A stretch of 64,000 nt of DNA from Glandiceps talaboti (taxonomy: Eukaryota > Hemichordata > Enteropneusta > Spengelidae). Made by a program: the position numbers and the translations under genes. Below are positions 23,186 to 34,636 of this stretch, piece by piece; the stretch's first letter is position 1, and the number at the start of each line of letters is the position of its first letter. Location of the stretch: positions 7,055,422 through 7,119,421 of the forward strand of contig NC_135563.1 in assembly GCF_964340395.1 (NCBI RefSeq), in the 5' to 3' direction. The notes below the pieces were generated by a model. The model was given only the letters and a program-made list of their open reading frames with translations. It was not told where the DNA came from and made no database searches.

Positions 23186-25669
23186 ATGGCGGCGATACGT
23201 AGGGGTTACCAGGCTAGAACGCCAACAAGGGAAAAACAATTGGAAACATGGCTTGAAAACATCGATTCTGAACTATTGAACTACGTCGAGGCCCTGAAAA
23301 AGGCTGGTTACACGAGTTTGAGGGCTATTGCACGATTAACGTGTGAAGACATCCAAGACTTTCTACCTGAAATACCCCCGGGTCATAAACGACTGCTTAT
23401 ACACGAATCATCCAAGTTGCGTACCCCTATAAAGCAGGATGCAATCAAGTCATCAAGTGAGTCTGACAATGGAGCAGTAAGTAACTCGAAGGTGAAATCT
23501 TCTTATAATGTTGAGCAACTGCATGTTGGAATGAATCCCCACTTTGTCAATCAACCCACCACGACCAACACAACAATAAATGTTTCCGCCAACAAGGGGA
23601 AGCGGTCTCGTTCGCCAACGAACGAAGATGCTACTAGTATGTCACATACAGGTAAACAACAACGCAGTGATTTCGGAGGTTCATCGCAAAAATCCGTCCA
23701 GTCACACACAAGTGATACGCAAAAATCCGTCAAGCCACAGAGTGATACGTACATGACCCCAGTTGAGAAAATGAAATTTGACATGGATATGGAAATTGGA
23801 AATATTTCCGAAAATTTGCAAAGACTAGAAAAAGACCTATGTTGTATGCAGGAATCCTTTCGGCCGACTACAACAACCACGAAACACGGCCCTTCGTGCA
23901 GTAATTGTCACCAAAAATTAGGCCATAATGTGTTGAACTGCAAATTTCCGAAGTGTGAAAGTGCGTCATTCTGCAAAGACATCGGTCGAAGTGAACACAG
24001 AAAAGAAAAAAGAAAGATGATAAATCTTGGGAATGAAATCAAAGCAACTAAGGAGAAAATTAAAGAAAAAAAGCTGCAATTAGTGCAATTTTGTAAATCT
24101 ATAACAGCAAGTCGTAGCACCTACGCTTCTAAAATTAGAGGCAAATTAATCAACAGCAATACGGACAAATATCTGTCAGTTGACGGCACAGTTAATTGGC
24201 TGGAAGTCAATACCGATGCACGAAAACTGGAGACTGTTCTGGGTGGTAATACGCCAGTAGAAACCTCAGATATCCAAGAACTTATCGCAAATTTCGATGA
24301 AAAGTCTACTCCAAAAAATACTAAAACAAGGAAATGCGAAAGTAAAGTAATTGATTTGTGGAAAATGAAAGGAGTGAATTGGCCTGGGAAAAAGACAGCT
24401 TTAGATACTACCCATGAGAAAGATGAAAAAACTCTGAACCCGGAAGCTCCGAAAAGCGATGTTGTTTTTGTGACAAAACAGGAAGATGAACTACTTCTGA
24501 AACTTGGTATAGAAGAGAGTATAAAGACGTATGAAGAAGAACGTGAAAGTAGAGCGACCGATCGTATTGACTCGGGGACAGATCGCGATAACCTTTTAGA
24601 CGACGTTTTCGTTGCATTGTCAAATATGCAACAACAAATATCCATCTTAACTGAACAACAACGGAAATCTGACAGCAGCGTCGGTCAAGAAAAAACAAAC
24701 CCGTCTTGGAAAAATGAGACCTTGGAACAGAAGGCTGCATGTCAACAAAGTAAGCTGATGTCTAAGACTGTTCATTCTGATAATTCGGCATTTGGTACGG
24801 ATACGTTTGAGGATGGAAACGAAAATGACAATACCCATCGACCACGTAGAAGTCTGTTCACTATGGAGTCCATATTGTCACAGTCAACGCCAAAACAACA
24901 TGGCCACAACAAAACCTTGGACCACAATCGAGTAAAAGTCAAAATGGATAAGATGTATGAACAGCTACCAATTGCACCCTACTCACTTCCAATGCGTATA
25001 CCTAACATATACAGCCAAAATAATAGTCAGCAATATGGTGGCATTACCCAGGACCAAATACCAGGGAACAGGCAAATTGAAATAGTGAATACACAACTAG
25101 ATTATTTGCCATCACATCCTAGGATGTATCAAGATACATTTACGCAAGGCCATACTGATTTTTTTCCAACAGGTACTTGGCCAGTACACCTGCAGCCTGT
25201 GACTGATTGCCATCCTACCCTGCCAGCTACTAGTCTATGCACACCTGTAGGATCTACCACCCTGCCAGCTACTAGTATATGCACACCTGTAGGATCTACC
25301 ACCCTACCAGCTACTAGTCTATGCACACCTGTAGGATCTACCACCCTACCAGCTACTAGTCTATGCACACCTGTAGGATCTACCACCCTGCCAGCTACTA
25401 GTCTATGCACACCTGTAGGATCTACCACCCTACCAGCTACTAGTCTATGCACACCTGTAGGATCTACCACCCTACCAGCTACTAGTCTATGCACACCTGT
25501 AGGATCTACCAATATGATAAACCATGTAACTGTCAATTCACAATGTCTATCTGAAAACACTCAGTCAGTCGAAACATTACCCTTACTACAGACACAAAAT
25601 GTAGAAGATGGAAATACAACCAATCTGTTAGCGTTATATGAATCAGCTCGTCTACTTGGGGATTTGTAA
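23186..25669 (+). CDS. Transposon cargo protein: SAM-like, Cys/His cluster, tandem repeats
   Basis: An intact 827-codon ORF of unknown function inside the transposon. Residues about 21-78 look like a SAM (sterile alpha motif) domain: WLENIDSELLNYVEALKKAG, then LTCEDIQDFL and GHKRLL at the usual spacings. A basic patch (KGKRSRS, 138-144) could be a nuclear signal. Residues 238-271 hold Cys238, Cys241, His247, Cys252, Cys257, Cys263 and His271; the first four have a C-x2-C-x5-H-x4-C spacing close to a zinc knuckle. A Lys/Glu-rich helix follows (276-300). Residues about 677-775 are seven copies of a 14-residue repeat (TTLPATSLCTPVGS), encoded by 42-bp units. The ATG at 23186 has a good context (aaacATGG). 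A SAM domain suggests self-association and the Cys/His cluster nucleic-acid or protein binding; both are inference. It may assist transposition or be domesticated cargo. Confidence 0.8.
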   Translation: MAAIRRGYQARTPTREKQLETWLENIDSELLNYVEALKKAGYTSLRAIARLTCEDIQDFLPEIPPGHKRLLIHESSKLRTPIKQDAIKSSSESDNGAVSNSKVKSSYNVEQLHVGMNPHFVNQPTTTNTTINVSANKGKRSRSPTNEDATSMSHTGKQQRSDFGGSSQKSVQSHTSDTQKSVKPQSDTYMTPVEKMKFDMDMEIGNISENLQRLEKDLCCMQESFRPTTTTTKHGPSCSNCHQKLGHNVLNCKFPKCESASFCKDIGRSEHRKEKRKMINLGNEIKATKEKIKEKKLQLVQFCKSITASRSTYASKIRGKLINSNTDKYLSVDGTVNWLEVNTDARKLETVLGGNTPVETSDIQELIANFDEKSTPKNTKTRKCESKVIDLWKMKGVNWPGKKTALDTTHEKDEKTLNPEAPKSDVVFVTKQEDELLLKLGIEESIKTYEEERESRATDRIDSGTDRDNLLDDVFVALSNMQQQISILTEQQRKSDSSVGQEKTNPSWKNETLEQKAACQQSKLMSKTVHSDNSAFGTDTFEDGNENDNTHRPRRSLFTMESILSQSTPKQHGHNKTLDHNRVKVKMDKMYEQLPIAPYSLPMRIPNIYSQNNSQQYGGITQDQIPGNRQIEIVNTQLDYLPSHPRMYQDTFTQGHTDFFPTGTWPVHLQPVTDCHPTLPATSLCTPVGSTTLPATSICTPVGSTTLPATSLCTPVGSTTLPATSLCTPVGSTTLPATSLCTPVGSTTLPATSLCTPVGSTTLPATSLCTPVGSTNMINHVTVNSQCLSENTQSVETLPLLQTQNVEDGNTTNLLALYESARLLGDL
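25214..25507 (+). repeat. Seven 42-bp tandem repeats within the cargo ORF
   Basis: Seven near-identical 42-bp units (words ctgccagctactagtctatg and cacacctgtaggatctac). Each encodes 14 residues in frame, so copy-number change would not break the ORF. Unit 2 has a Leu-to-Ile change and units differ by ctg/cta. Confidence 0.95.
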
Positions 25670-27512
25670 ACATTTGAATGTGAAAGGGTGACTTCTACTA
25701 AGATACTATAGTGATATCTGGAATGAAGGATAACTTGATTTATTTGAAGTGAGAATTATATTGTCCGTTGAATTAATAGTATTTTCTATAACACAAAACA
25801 CTTTGCATTCATGTCATCACCAAAGACTATAGACCAAATTATACATATACTTGCTAGTATGTATCAAATAACAATATTACTAAGGGAACGTCAAACCCTG
25901 TAAGATGACCCATGTGTTAGGGTAAAGTGAAATTTGGACTGGAGACCGTTGTCGACATGTCTCATGCTATTGTGTTTGTATACATGTCACATATGCCACA
26001 TACTTTATATTAATATTTGATGACATTGATAATATCCTGTAATTCACACCAATTATTTGCTACAAGGTATCTTTTTTTTCAACTGGTAATTATTTTGTTG
26101 CCAATAATCAATAAGATTGTTAAAATTAAAACTAGTTATCTTTGTTGAACCATGTTTCCATACAAACCATTTAAAATAATCAAAATGGAAAATTATCAGT
26201 AAGTTATTGCATTCATCCAAACAATCTTTCTGAAAACCCAAGAAATAATTGATAAGTGTACTCCTTATGCCTAGATGTCACATATATGAAAATTATCAAA
26301 TTTGGGATTGAATGATTTTAAGTTCATAAAAATTAACATCATTTTATTTTGTAAAGTCAATTATTCAGACAATGTCCCTTATACCCATCATGTGATCAGA
26401 AGTGACTGATTTTACTGAAGTAAATGTAATCACGGCATACTTTGAGTTTCAAAAAATAGATTTGTTATAATATTGACTGAATTTTATTGAGTTGTGTGTT
26501 GGTTCTCAAAAGGCACATTTTCAAACTTGAATCAGAAGTGCTTGTTTTTGATGTTCACATGTTAATGTTCATTCTTATCAAAGAATTTCAAACTATATAT
26601 ATGTTCAGTTCACATTATGATAATCATGGGTTACACATCATTAAAATATTGCAGTCTACAATTTTATGAAGTTTTGAATTACAGTTAGTTTACATGAATA
26701 GATCTCATAATGGCATAGGATGTTGCATGTCAAATGCTAGTTTGGTGAAATTTAATGCATCAAGGTTTTGACCAAATTCAATTTTTATATTTAGTATGGT
26801 GATAATAAGATCAAAGGTCGATCCTAGTGCTAACTCTAGTGATGACATCACTCATTCTGATCGCTTGCATACATGAAGCAGAATACCATATCATTCATCG
26901 AAATAAATTAACAACCACTTCCAAATTTGAGAGATAATTTTGTTTATTGATAAGTGTTTCATGATCCAATATCTTGTAACCGTTCCAATACAGTAATATT
27001 CATTGGATAGTGTTTGTACAACAACTGTGATGTACATTATAATGTTCAACAGCTAACAGCTTGAAGTTGTCATATTATGTTGTGGACGATGATGTTTTCT
27101 ATTATTACAGTTATGACTGGATGGCACCAAGTTTCTACTGGATCTACTTTATACTGAAATGTAACACCACACGTCGAATGGTTTTGTTTTTCAGAAGTTG
27201 AAATAAATCTTATTACTTCATAAACATTCAGTCCATCTTTTAGAGTGCCATCGATGCGTTTATTTCTACAACTGTAGTGTGTAGTTGTGTACATGAAGGT
27301 ATACTTCCATGGTGTGTGCGCCAAAGTCATGCATGCAAGTATCAATTACCAAAATCCGTACCAACGAGGGCGAGTTAAAAATATTCAGGCCCATAATGTT
27401 TGTGCAAAGGCTGTGCAAATGAACTAAAAAGTAAATCAAATGTAGCTCATGAAAAAGTGAGAATAAGAAAACCTATATTGTAGAAATTTACACAAATAGT
27501 CTGTTCGCTTCA
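25670..27512. other. Intergenic region of the transposon
   Basis: AT-rich DNA between the two convergent genes. No convincing ORF, repeat or RNA is seen. It must contain the 3' ends of both genes. Confidence 0.6.
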
Positions 27513-28616
27513 TTATTCCACTGGAAGGTAGTCTTGAAGATTAATATCTAAAAACCCAACACTACGATAATAACCCAATACATCTGACGGTTTGATTTCT
27601 CGGAGAGCTTGGAGAACAGCAAGATGAAGGTCTATCCTTGCTAAAGCGTTGTATTCTGGTCTTGAGAGTGTCTTCTTCAGTTTTCCGAAAACAAATTCGG
27701 CTGGGTTCAATTCAGGGGAGTAATACGGAGTGTATACTAAAAAAATGCCCATTGCATCAAGCCAAGCTCCCAAATATCGACCTCCTTCGTAATGATGAGT
27801 TGGGTGGTTGTCGACGACGATAAAATCACCATATTCTAATACTGGTCTATGGGTCATTGGTCTGACATTCTCGCTAGCATCTTCAAAAAACTGGATGAAC
27901 TGCACCGTATCAGTGTTGTGATGGATGACTTTCGCAAAACTTAGGCCCTCCAGACTAACCATTAAATGCAATGTTACAGCAGGTGATCGCATGTAACGTT
28001 GTATTTCCACTGCCCGTTCACCGCGTAAGGCATGGCCATAGCGTGGATTTATGTCTTGACTCAATTTGATGCCTGCTTCATCAAAGAACTGGATTTTGTT
28101 GGGGTCTTCTGCATGCAAGAAATTCACAAATTCATTGCAATATGCTATGTTTTCATCTGTGAATTTCTCTTATGCTACAGGTGTCAGTTTTTTGAAAGTC
28201 CATCTCCCACCTGATAATCGAGTTCTCACCGCTCGTCCGAAAGTACTGATAGAAACATCTTCGGTAATATCACCATACTCCGCTATTTTTTCCTTCAGTG
28301 CTCGGTACGTCATGGAAGGCTGAGACCTTTTCAAAGTTTCTATTAGTTCAATATCACCATCTTTCAGTTTAGGATATGAACCCCTGTTGCCTTTCACTGG
28401 TTTGCATGATACAAATCGTTCCCATATTTTTCGAATACCACGGTCACTGAAACGGAACTTTTCTGCTACCTCTCGGTAAAACGAAAAATCCCCAGTGACT
28501 GGATCGCCACCGCGTAGTAGGATTTCCTGCACAATTAAATCCTGTAATTCTGTCGAGGTTGTTGTCCCTCTCCTCAATCTCCGTCCATATGCATTAATCA
28601 TGTTATAACCAGCCAT
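27513..28616 (-). pseudogene. IS630/Tc1/mariner-superfamily transposase, one in-frame stop
   Basis: A DDE/D transposase that would cut the element's TIRs and join them at TA. From the Met at 28616 the N-terminal half has two helix-turn-helix-like segments (DFSFYREVAEKFRFSDRGI and then TYRALKEKIAEYG). A TAA at 28172-28170 follows LTPVA at codon 149. The same frame continues with KFTDENIAYCNEF and the catalytic domain: IQFFDEAG (first Asp), FIVVDNHPTHH (second Asp) and PELNPAEF (Glu). Counting gives 37 residues between the second Asp and the Glu, a DD37E spacing. Full length would be about 367 residues, normal for the family. The frame is also open upstream of this Met into the TIR (to 28727), but no earlier ATG is there. 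Only one stop separates it from an intact ORF, so the copy is young, or the stop is polymorphic or read through. Confidence 0.88.
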
Positions 28617-28696
28617 GCTTAGAGAGTCTCGTGCTGAAGTGTCATGAAATTCAAATTCAGAAAAGCAAGCGTTGTGTATCTTTTTTGTTAGATAGC

Positions 28697-28876
28697 CGTG
28701 TCCAACTTTTCTGTTTCGCGCGTCCAACTTTTCTGTTTCGCGCGTCGATGTTTTGGCTAGGGGAGTTGATGTTTTCGTTTGAAAAGTTGCCTGTCAGCTA
28801 CTGATAAGTAGTGGTCGTACGCGCTGGCGGCGGCATCTTTTATTTTGCCCTTTGAACACTTCGGTAATTTAAGCAG
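28697..28876 (-). repeat. Right terminal inverted repeat of the transposon
   Basis: Inverted partner of 22905-23085, with the same terminal sequence and the same pair of gacgcgcgaaacagaaaagtt motifs (28697-28745). The open frame upstream of the transposase Met runs through the inner motif copies. Confidence 0.9.
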
Positions 28877-28878
28877 TA

Positions 28879-29640
28879 TATTTTACCATCGATACCACTT
28901 ACCAATAACTTATAAAACATTGCCTCTCGGTCTACAAGGTCAAACGCTTTTTTAAAATCTATAAATGTAGCATATATTGACAGACCTTCAGAAAGCCTAT
29001 TACGAATGACTGAGGTTAAAGTAAAAACATGGTCTTCACAAGATCTACCTTTGCGAAAACCATTTTGTTCATCTACTAGAAACTTGCGCTCTCTAAATAT
29101 ACTGTCAACCTTTTAATCAACACAGCACTATATAGTTCTGAGACAGTTGACTGAAGACTAACAGCTCTATAATTCAATGGCATCCTAAGATCTAAAGGTT
29201 TTTTTTGAATTGGTAAAATCAGTGTTTTGTTCCAGACAGAGGGAGGAATACTGTAATCGAAACACATTCGAAACAGATCTCACAGAAAGTCAATCATACA
29301 GTCCTTTTTTAAAAGCTCGTTAGGAATGTTGTCATAGCCAACGCTTTTCCCGGATTTTGCATGTGCAACAACAGCAACAATTTCTTGACGAGTGAAATTT
29401 GCATTCAGTGATACATGGCTCTGAATCGGGGACTGAATATTATCTTCTAAAGCATTTTTATGAAATTTGATTATGTTATAAAATTCTGTATCTGTATCCA
29501 AATTATCATTGACTGAATATAATTGTGAGAAATCATTTGCCCATTTATTTAAAACCAATTCTTCATATGTTGTAATATGATGTTCATCGTCATATACTTC
29601 GAGTGGAATGTTCATCATTTCCTTCGGTCCCAAATCATTT
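28879..29640 (-). pseudogene. RT-B LINE, N-terminal part of the RT
   Basis: Minus-strand remains of the RT fingers and palm upstream of the DNA transposon insertion. 29633-29280 gives ANFTRQEIVAVVAHAKSGKS and VGYDNIPNELLK. 29267-29076 gives VWNKTLILPIQKKP and LNYRAVSLQSTVSELY. Further frames give EQNGFRKGRSCEDHV and FIDFKKAFDLVDREAMFYKL up to SGIDGKI at the junction. Stops and frameshifts separate these blocks. The endonuclease and ORF1 are not recognisable to the right. Confidence 0.8.
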
Positions 29641-29917
29641 CACATACGCTAAAATGTATTGGTGTTATGAGCACAAGCATTATCCAGTTTAGACATGAGA
29701 CCTCGCTTACACCTTCTTGTTTTTGTCGAAAATGCTACGTGTCCGTTTGAAATCTTCCAACCGTTTCCGTTTCTCATTACATTTTGTGTATATGTTTTCT
29801 TTGTTTCGTAATAAGCCTACAACTTTGTAAATAATAATGTTGCTTACCTGATCGTATCGACAGTATATGTAGTATCGACACCTCTTCATTCAATAAAGAA
29901 ATGTTGTCGTAAATCTT
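29641..29917. other. Stretch between RT-B and the tandem duplication
   Basis: No gene seen. The 60-codon minus-strand ORF (29707-29889) is Lys/Arg-rich and may be LINE linker remains, but no motif supports this. Confidence 0.4.
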
Positions 29918-30901
29918 AACTTCTAGATCAAATGATTCAGTTTACAAACCGTGATGCCAGAGTATCCCTACGCTAAGCAGTTTACAAACCATGATGCCAG
30001 TGTATCCCTACGCTAATTGGTCTTGAACAAAACAGAACATTATTAAATGGTCAAATATCAATAATGTGCCACTTGCCATTTGAAATGATTCGTCAGATGA
30101 ATGTAACATGTAAGCAAAACTTGAAGCCTCTATACTAAAACTGCGGTGTAATTTTTTTAACGAACAGGTCTGTGTGGTTGCCGGAAGCAGCTTTCAGAAT
30201 TATTTACTTCCCATCAGCACATAATGACATTTTTTAACCTGACATTAAAAAAAAGTTGTGTATTTACAGATGACATGCTCCCGGCAAGCTGTTACAGTTT
30301 TGAAATTTCTATGAAAGCTTTCACTGGATGAGAAGTCATTTTCTGCTACAGTTACAGTTTTCTCGACGACGATTTAAAACAATCAAATCAGGCTACAAAT
30401 TTCATACACATTGTTATTTTTTGGAAGACATATCTACTGTCAAAATGGGAATGACAATTCGAAATTCATAACTTTGTAAAATGTTATAGCCTTATAATAC
30501 TACTTGAGGACATGCTTCGGGTATTTCATGAAGAGATATTTATTTAATAGAACAACCTTCTAGATAATAACTTTTCTGGGAGCACTACTGGCGTTCAAAT
30601 GTCAGATTTTGAACTATTCTTTATTAAGGCGACATTTGTTGTTTGTATGGATGAGTATATATAGAAACATATAGGATATTATTTCAATAGTATACAGCCC
30701 CATATATACAGGCCCATATATATAGATAATTATTCACGAGTTCAAAATGATATTCCTTTTAATCATGCGTATTTGTCTGTTTGTTTGTAACACGGTTCCT
30801 GGTCTCCCTGATGTATGTATGTATGTATGTATGTATGTGTGTGTATGTATAATCATGCGTATTTGTCTGTTTGTTTGTAACATGGTTCCTGGTCTCCCTG
30901 A

Positions 30902-31326
30902 TGTATGTATGTATGTATGTATGTATGTATGTATGTATGTATGTATGTATGTATGTATGTGTGTATGTATGTGTGTGTATGTATGTATGTATGTATGTAT
31001 GTATGTATGTATGTATGTATGTATGTATGTATGCATGCATGCATGTATGTATGTATGTATGTATGTATGTATGTGTGTGTGTATGTATGTATGTATGTAT
31101 GTGTGTATGTATGTATGTATGTATGTATGTATGTATGTATGCATGCATGCATGCATGCATGCATGCATGTATGTATGTATGTATGTATGTATGTAATAAC
31201 TATGCATGTATGTATGTATGTATGTATGTATGTGTGTGTGTGTGTGTGTGTATGTATGCATGCATGCATGCATGCATGCATGTATGTATGTATGTATGTA
31301 TGTATGTATGTATGTATGTATGTATG
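30902..31326. repeat. (TATG)n-type microsatellite, compound
   Basis: About 425 bp of TATG repeats with GTGT and GCATGCAT interruptions. The matching array in unit A' (34637-34922) is about 140 bp shorter. Confidence 0.95.
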
Positions 31327-32593
31327 TCAACAGTGTTTATTCTAGATTGTATTGAAAATATTATGTTTTGAACAAGAATGTCGGTCGTCCTCCTTGTCAT
31401 TTGCAGTCGGATATATCGAAGTGAAAGCAAGGAACTACGTTTCAAGATTGTTTTTACTAGATTTCAAGGTTTATGTCTGTTTTGTGTTGACGTTGTATCT
31501 TTGAAGGAACACTACATGAATAGTATAACGTTACATTTTGCAATGTGCATTACATAATATATGTATGGCTTCCCCATATGCGATTACATTGCCGTTGGTG
31601 ATATAGTCTTACGCTCCAAAATATCGTAGTTCGGAATTATGTGAATACATTCTACATTTTGGCATTGTGAACCAAAGGTCACAGAACAGACTTGCGATTA
31701 CGACATTGGGCAAACAAGATGTTAGCTGAAGATCATGTGATTTACAAAAGGAGTGGTGTCAGCAGTTTCTATTTTAAGGTTTTTTTAAATATAAACTCCA
31801 TTGTATTGGAAAGATATATAAATTAAAACATCCAGATTTCATTCAGGTAGGTGATTCTGGCAATCCGATATCACTTCTCGGTCGTGGCTAATTCCCAACT
31901 CTGAGCCAAGTCGATCCCGTTACGAGAGTATGAGAGTGTGGGTGCTAGAGTGCAGTGATAGAATCATTGGTAACTCATACCGTTCAACTCTAAGCCTTGT
32001 AACAATAGCATGCATGTTTGATAATGAAGCCATAGTTTATCATTAGGTTTTAAAAAACGTCACTGCTAAACAATCAACGTTTGGGTTTTTACTTTGTAAC
32101 CACATAAACATGTAAAACATAATTCCGTGCACCAGGTTGCTATTTTTAAAGTCAGGATTGATTTCGAAATGATCTTCCTAAACTTTCAAGATTTATTTAA
32201 CAGAAAGACACATTTATAACAAGGGGTGGGACGGGTCCTGATGACCTTACACTTAGGCAGATGAGACATGTGAGTAATAGTGTTTTTCTCATGAAGTCAC
32301 GTGATACATAATAGATTGTTAATTGAGGTGAGTTTAGACATTGAAAAAATAGATACATGCTATATGATCACCATAAGGTGTAATAGGGTTAATTTTAATG
32401 CTACACTCTTCAAATCATAAAGCTACTAATATGTACTTAAAACTATGAATAAACAACGGTAATACAATATTTATTCACTTTATTTATTTACTGTTTTTGA
32501 TAATGGCCCCCAAATACAAATAAATTCCCCCTTATTTTTCATGGAAGGGCCCAAGTGCCCCCTAATCATGACATCCTAGAATGAACACTGCTG

Positions 32594-32627
32594 TATGTAT
32601 GTATGTATGTATGTATGTATGTATGTA

Positions 32628-32665
<38 letters not shown>

Positions 32666-32683
32666 CGTGCGTGCGTGTCAGTG
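32594..32683. repeat. (TATG)n(TG)n(CG-TG) microsatellite
   Basis: Compound array grading from TATG to TG to GCGT units; the homolog is at 36450-36532. Confidence 0.95.
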
Positions 32684-34636
32684 CATGGACGGATATATAG
32701 CTGTAAGTCTATTTTATACAGTAAAGATGAACTACATTTTACATGATATACACCACCATTTTCTTCCCAATGCAGGTCTCCTTTTATAGATAATATCAAT
32801 TATAACTGTTATCAACTAATTCGCAAGCGTATACATTAGAAGTTTATTGCCCAGTCATTGCATATATTGCTATATATTAACATCCATTGATTGATTTGTG
32901 GTATTCGGTTCACAATGAACTACTTTCCTTCCAAACACTAATACGTAGATTTTGCGATCTGGGAGTGTGACAAAGTGTATAACATTGAATTCGTCATTCC
33001 GGCATATAGGGACACTTATTATTGCCTAGATTATTGATTTCCTAATTATACCTCGCGAATCGTGCTACTACAAATGTTTCAATGTACGCTCCAGGCATTC
33101 AAGAAGTTGACTAAATGGTGGCCTGAACCAGAAGTCGATATGTAGTAACTCCTCTGTATGCCATCGTGTCGTATTCAAACTATCGGCCATCGACCCCTTT
33201 CTTAGCCAATCAGCAGACTGCTATCGATGGATGTCACCAGGTTTCATGTAATGTGTATTTGCACACAGAGGAGTTTGTACCAGATAACAATATATGAAAA
33301 CTATAGTATTTTCAAAGTTAATATAGTACTATTTAGGGCCATTTTGGCAGTGAATGATTTGTCTAACGTCTATGCTTGTCTGGATATTTTGATTGAAGGT
33401 AAATAGTCCAAAATCGTGAATATTTTACGGGATATTTTGCTGTCTATGTCCTTCCTTGCGTTCTTTCCATACAGGTATGGTTCAAGTCAAAACGTTGTCG
33501 TATGTACCCTGTAGACAAGGAAAACAAAAATTTAAGAAATACTATGCGTCCCTAAGCTAAGATACCCGGTGGCAATTGTAGGTAGCCTTATTACAGTTCA
33601 CTATTGTATACTTGAAGTATACTGGAAGACGTCCACGTAATCTTTAATTCCTTCCATAATGATATATGTTATAGATTTTGCTGACTGTCTGTGGACACGT
33701 GTACGATTTCTGAGAGAAACTACATTTTAACGAAAATCTTAACTTCTAGATCAAATGATTCAGTTTACAAACCGTGATGCCAGAGTATCCCTACGCTAAG
33801 CAGTTTACAAACCATGGTGCCAGTGTATCCCTACGCTAATTGGTCTTGAACAAAACAGAACATTATTAAATGGTCAAATATCAATAATGTGCCACTTGCC
33901 ATTTGAAATGATTCGTCAGATGAATGTAACATGTAAGCAAAACTTGAAGCCTCTATACTAAAACTGCGGTGTAATTTTTTTAACGAACAGGTCTGTGTGG
34001 TTGCCGGAAGCAGCTTTCAGAATTATTTTACTTCCCATCAGCACATAATGACATTTTCAACCTGACATTAAAAAAAAGTTGTGTATTTACAGATGACATG
34101 CTCCCGGCAAACTGTTACAGTTTTGAAATTTCTATGAAAGCTTTCACTGGATGAGAAGTCATTTTCTGCTACAGTAACAGTTTTCTCGACGACGATTTAA
34201 AACAATCAAATCAGGCTACAAATTTCATACACATTGTTATTTTTTGGAAGACATATCTACTGTCAAAATGGGAATGACAATTCGAAATTCATAACTTTGT
34301 AAAATGTTATAGCCTTATAATACTACTTGAGGACATGCTTCGGGTATTTTATGAAGAGATATTTATTTAATAGAACAACCTTCTAGATAATAACTTTTCT
34401 GGGAGCCTACTGGCGTTCAAATGTCAGAACGTTGAACTATTCTTTATTAAGGCGACATTTGTTGTTTGTATGGATGAGTATATATAGAAACATATAGGAT
34501 ATTATTTCAATAGTATACAGCCCCATATATACAGGCCCATATATATAGATAATTATTCATGAGTTCAAAATGATATTCCTTTTAATCATGCGTATTTGTC
34601 TGTTTGTTTGTAACACGGTTCCTGGTCTCCCTGATG

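Larger units (their letters stand above)
22905..28876. mobile_element. Two-gene Tc1/mariner-type DNA transposon, 5972 bp
   Basis: Both ends start ctgcttaaattaccgaagtg in inverted orientation, and similarity extends about 180 bp into the element. TA lies immediately outside each end (22903-22904 and 28877-28878), the target duplication of the IS630/Tc1/mariner superfamily. Inside are an 827-codon ORF (23186-25669, plus) and a transposase (28616-27513, minus), convergent and separated by about 1.8 kb without genes. Removing the element and one TA restores the reading frame of the RT-B LINE. At about 6 kb it is much longer than the 1.3-2.5 kb usual for this superfamily, mainly because of the second gene. 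Confidence 0.9.
29918..33736. repeat. Tandem duplication unit A (3.8 kb, non-coding)
   Basis: First copy of a direct duplication whose second copy is 33737-37586; both begin aaatcttaacttctagatca and end near ttttaacgaaa. It contains a 41-bp doublet at about 29938-30017, long TATG microsatellites (30815-30848, 30902-31326, 32594-32683) and otherwise unique AT-rich DNA. No gene is supported; the long Met-Tyr-Val-Cys and Ile-His-Thr-Tyr frames are microsatellite translations. Confidence 0.9.

Noticed and set aside
25129-25560. 143-codon minus-strand ORF with VAGRVVDPTGV repeats
   Set aside because: Shadow of the 42-bp repeats in the plus-strand cargo gene.
30734-31371. Several overlapping ORFs of 130-200 codons on both strands
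   Set aside because: All are translations of the TATG microsatellite (Met-Tyr-Val-Cys or Ile-His-Thr-Tyr); no gene. The same holds for 34557-35016, 38129-38337 and 47386-48012.
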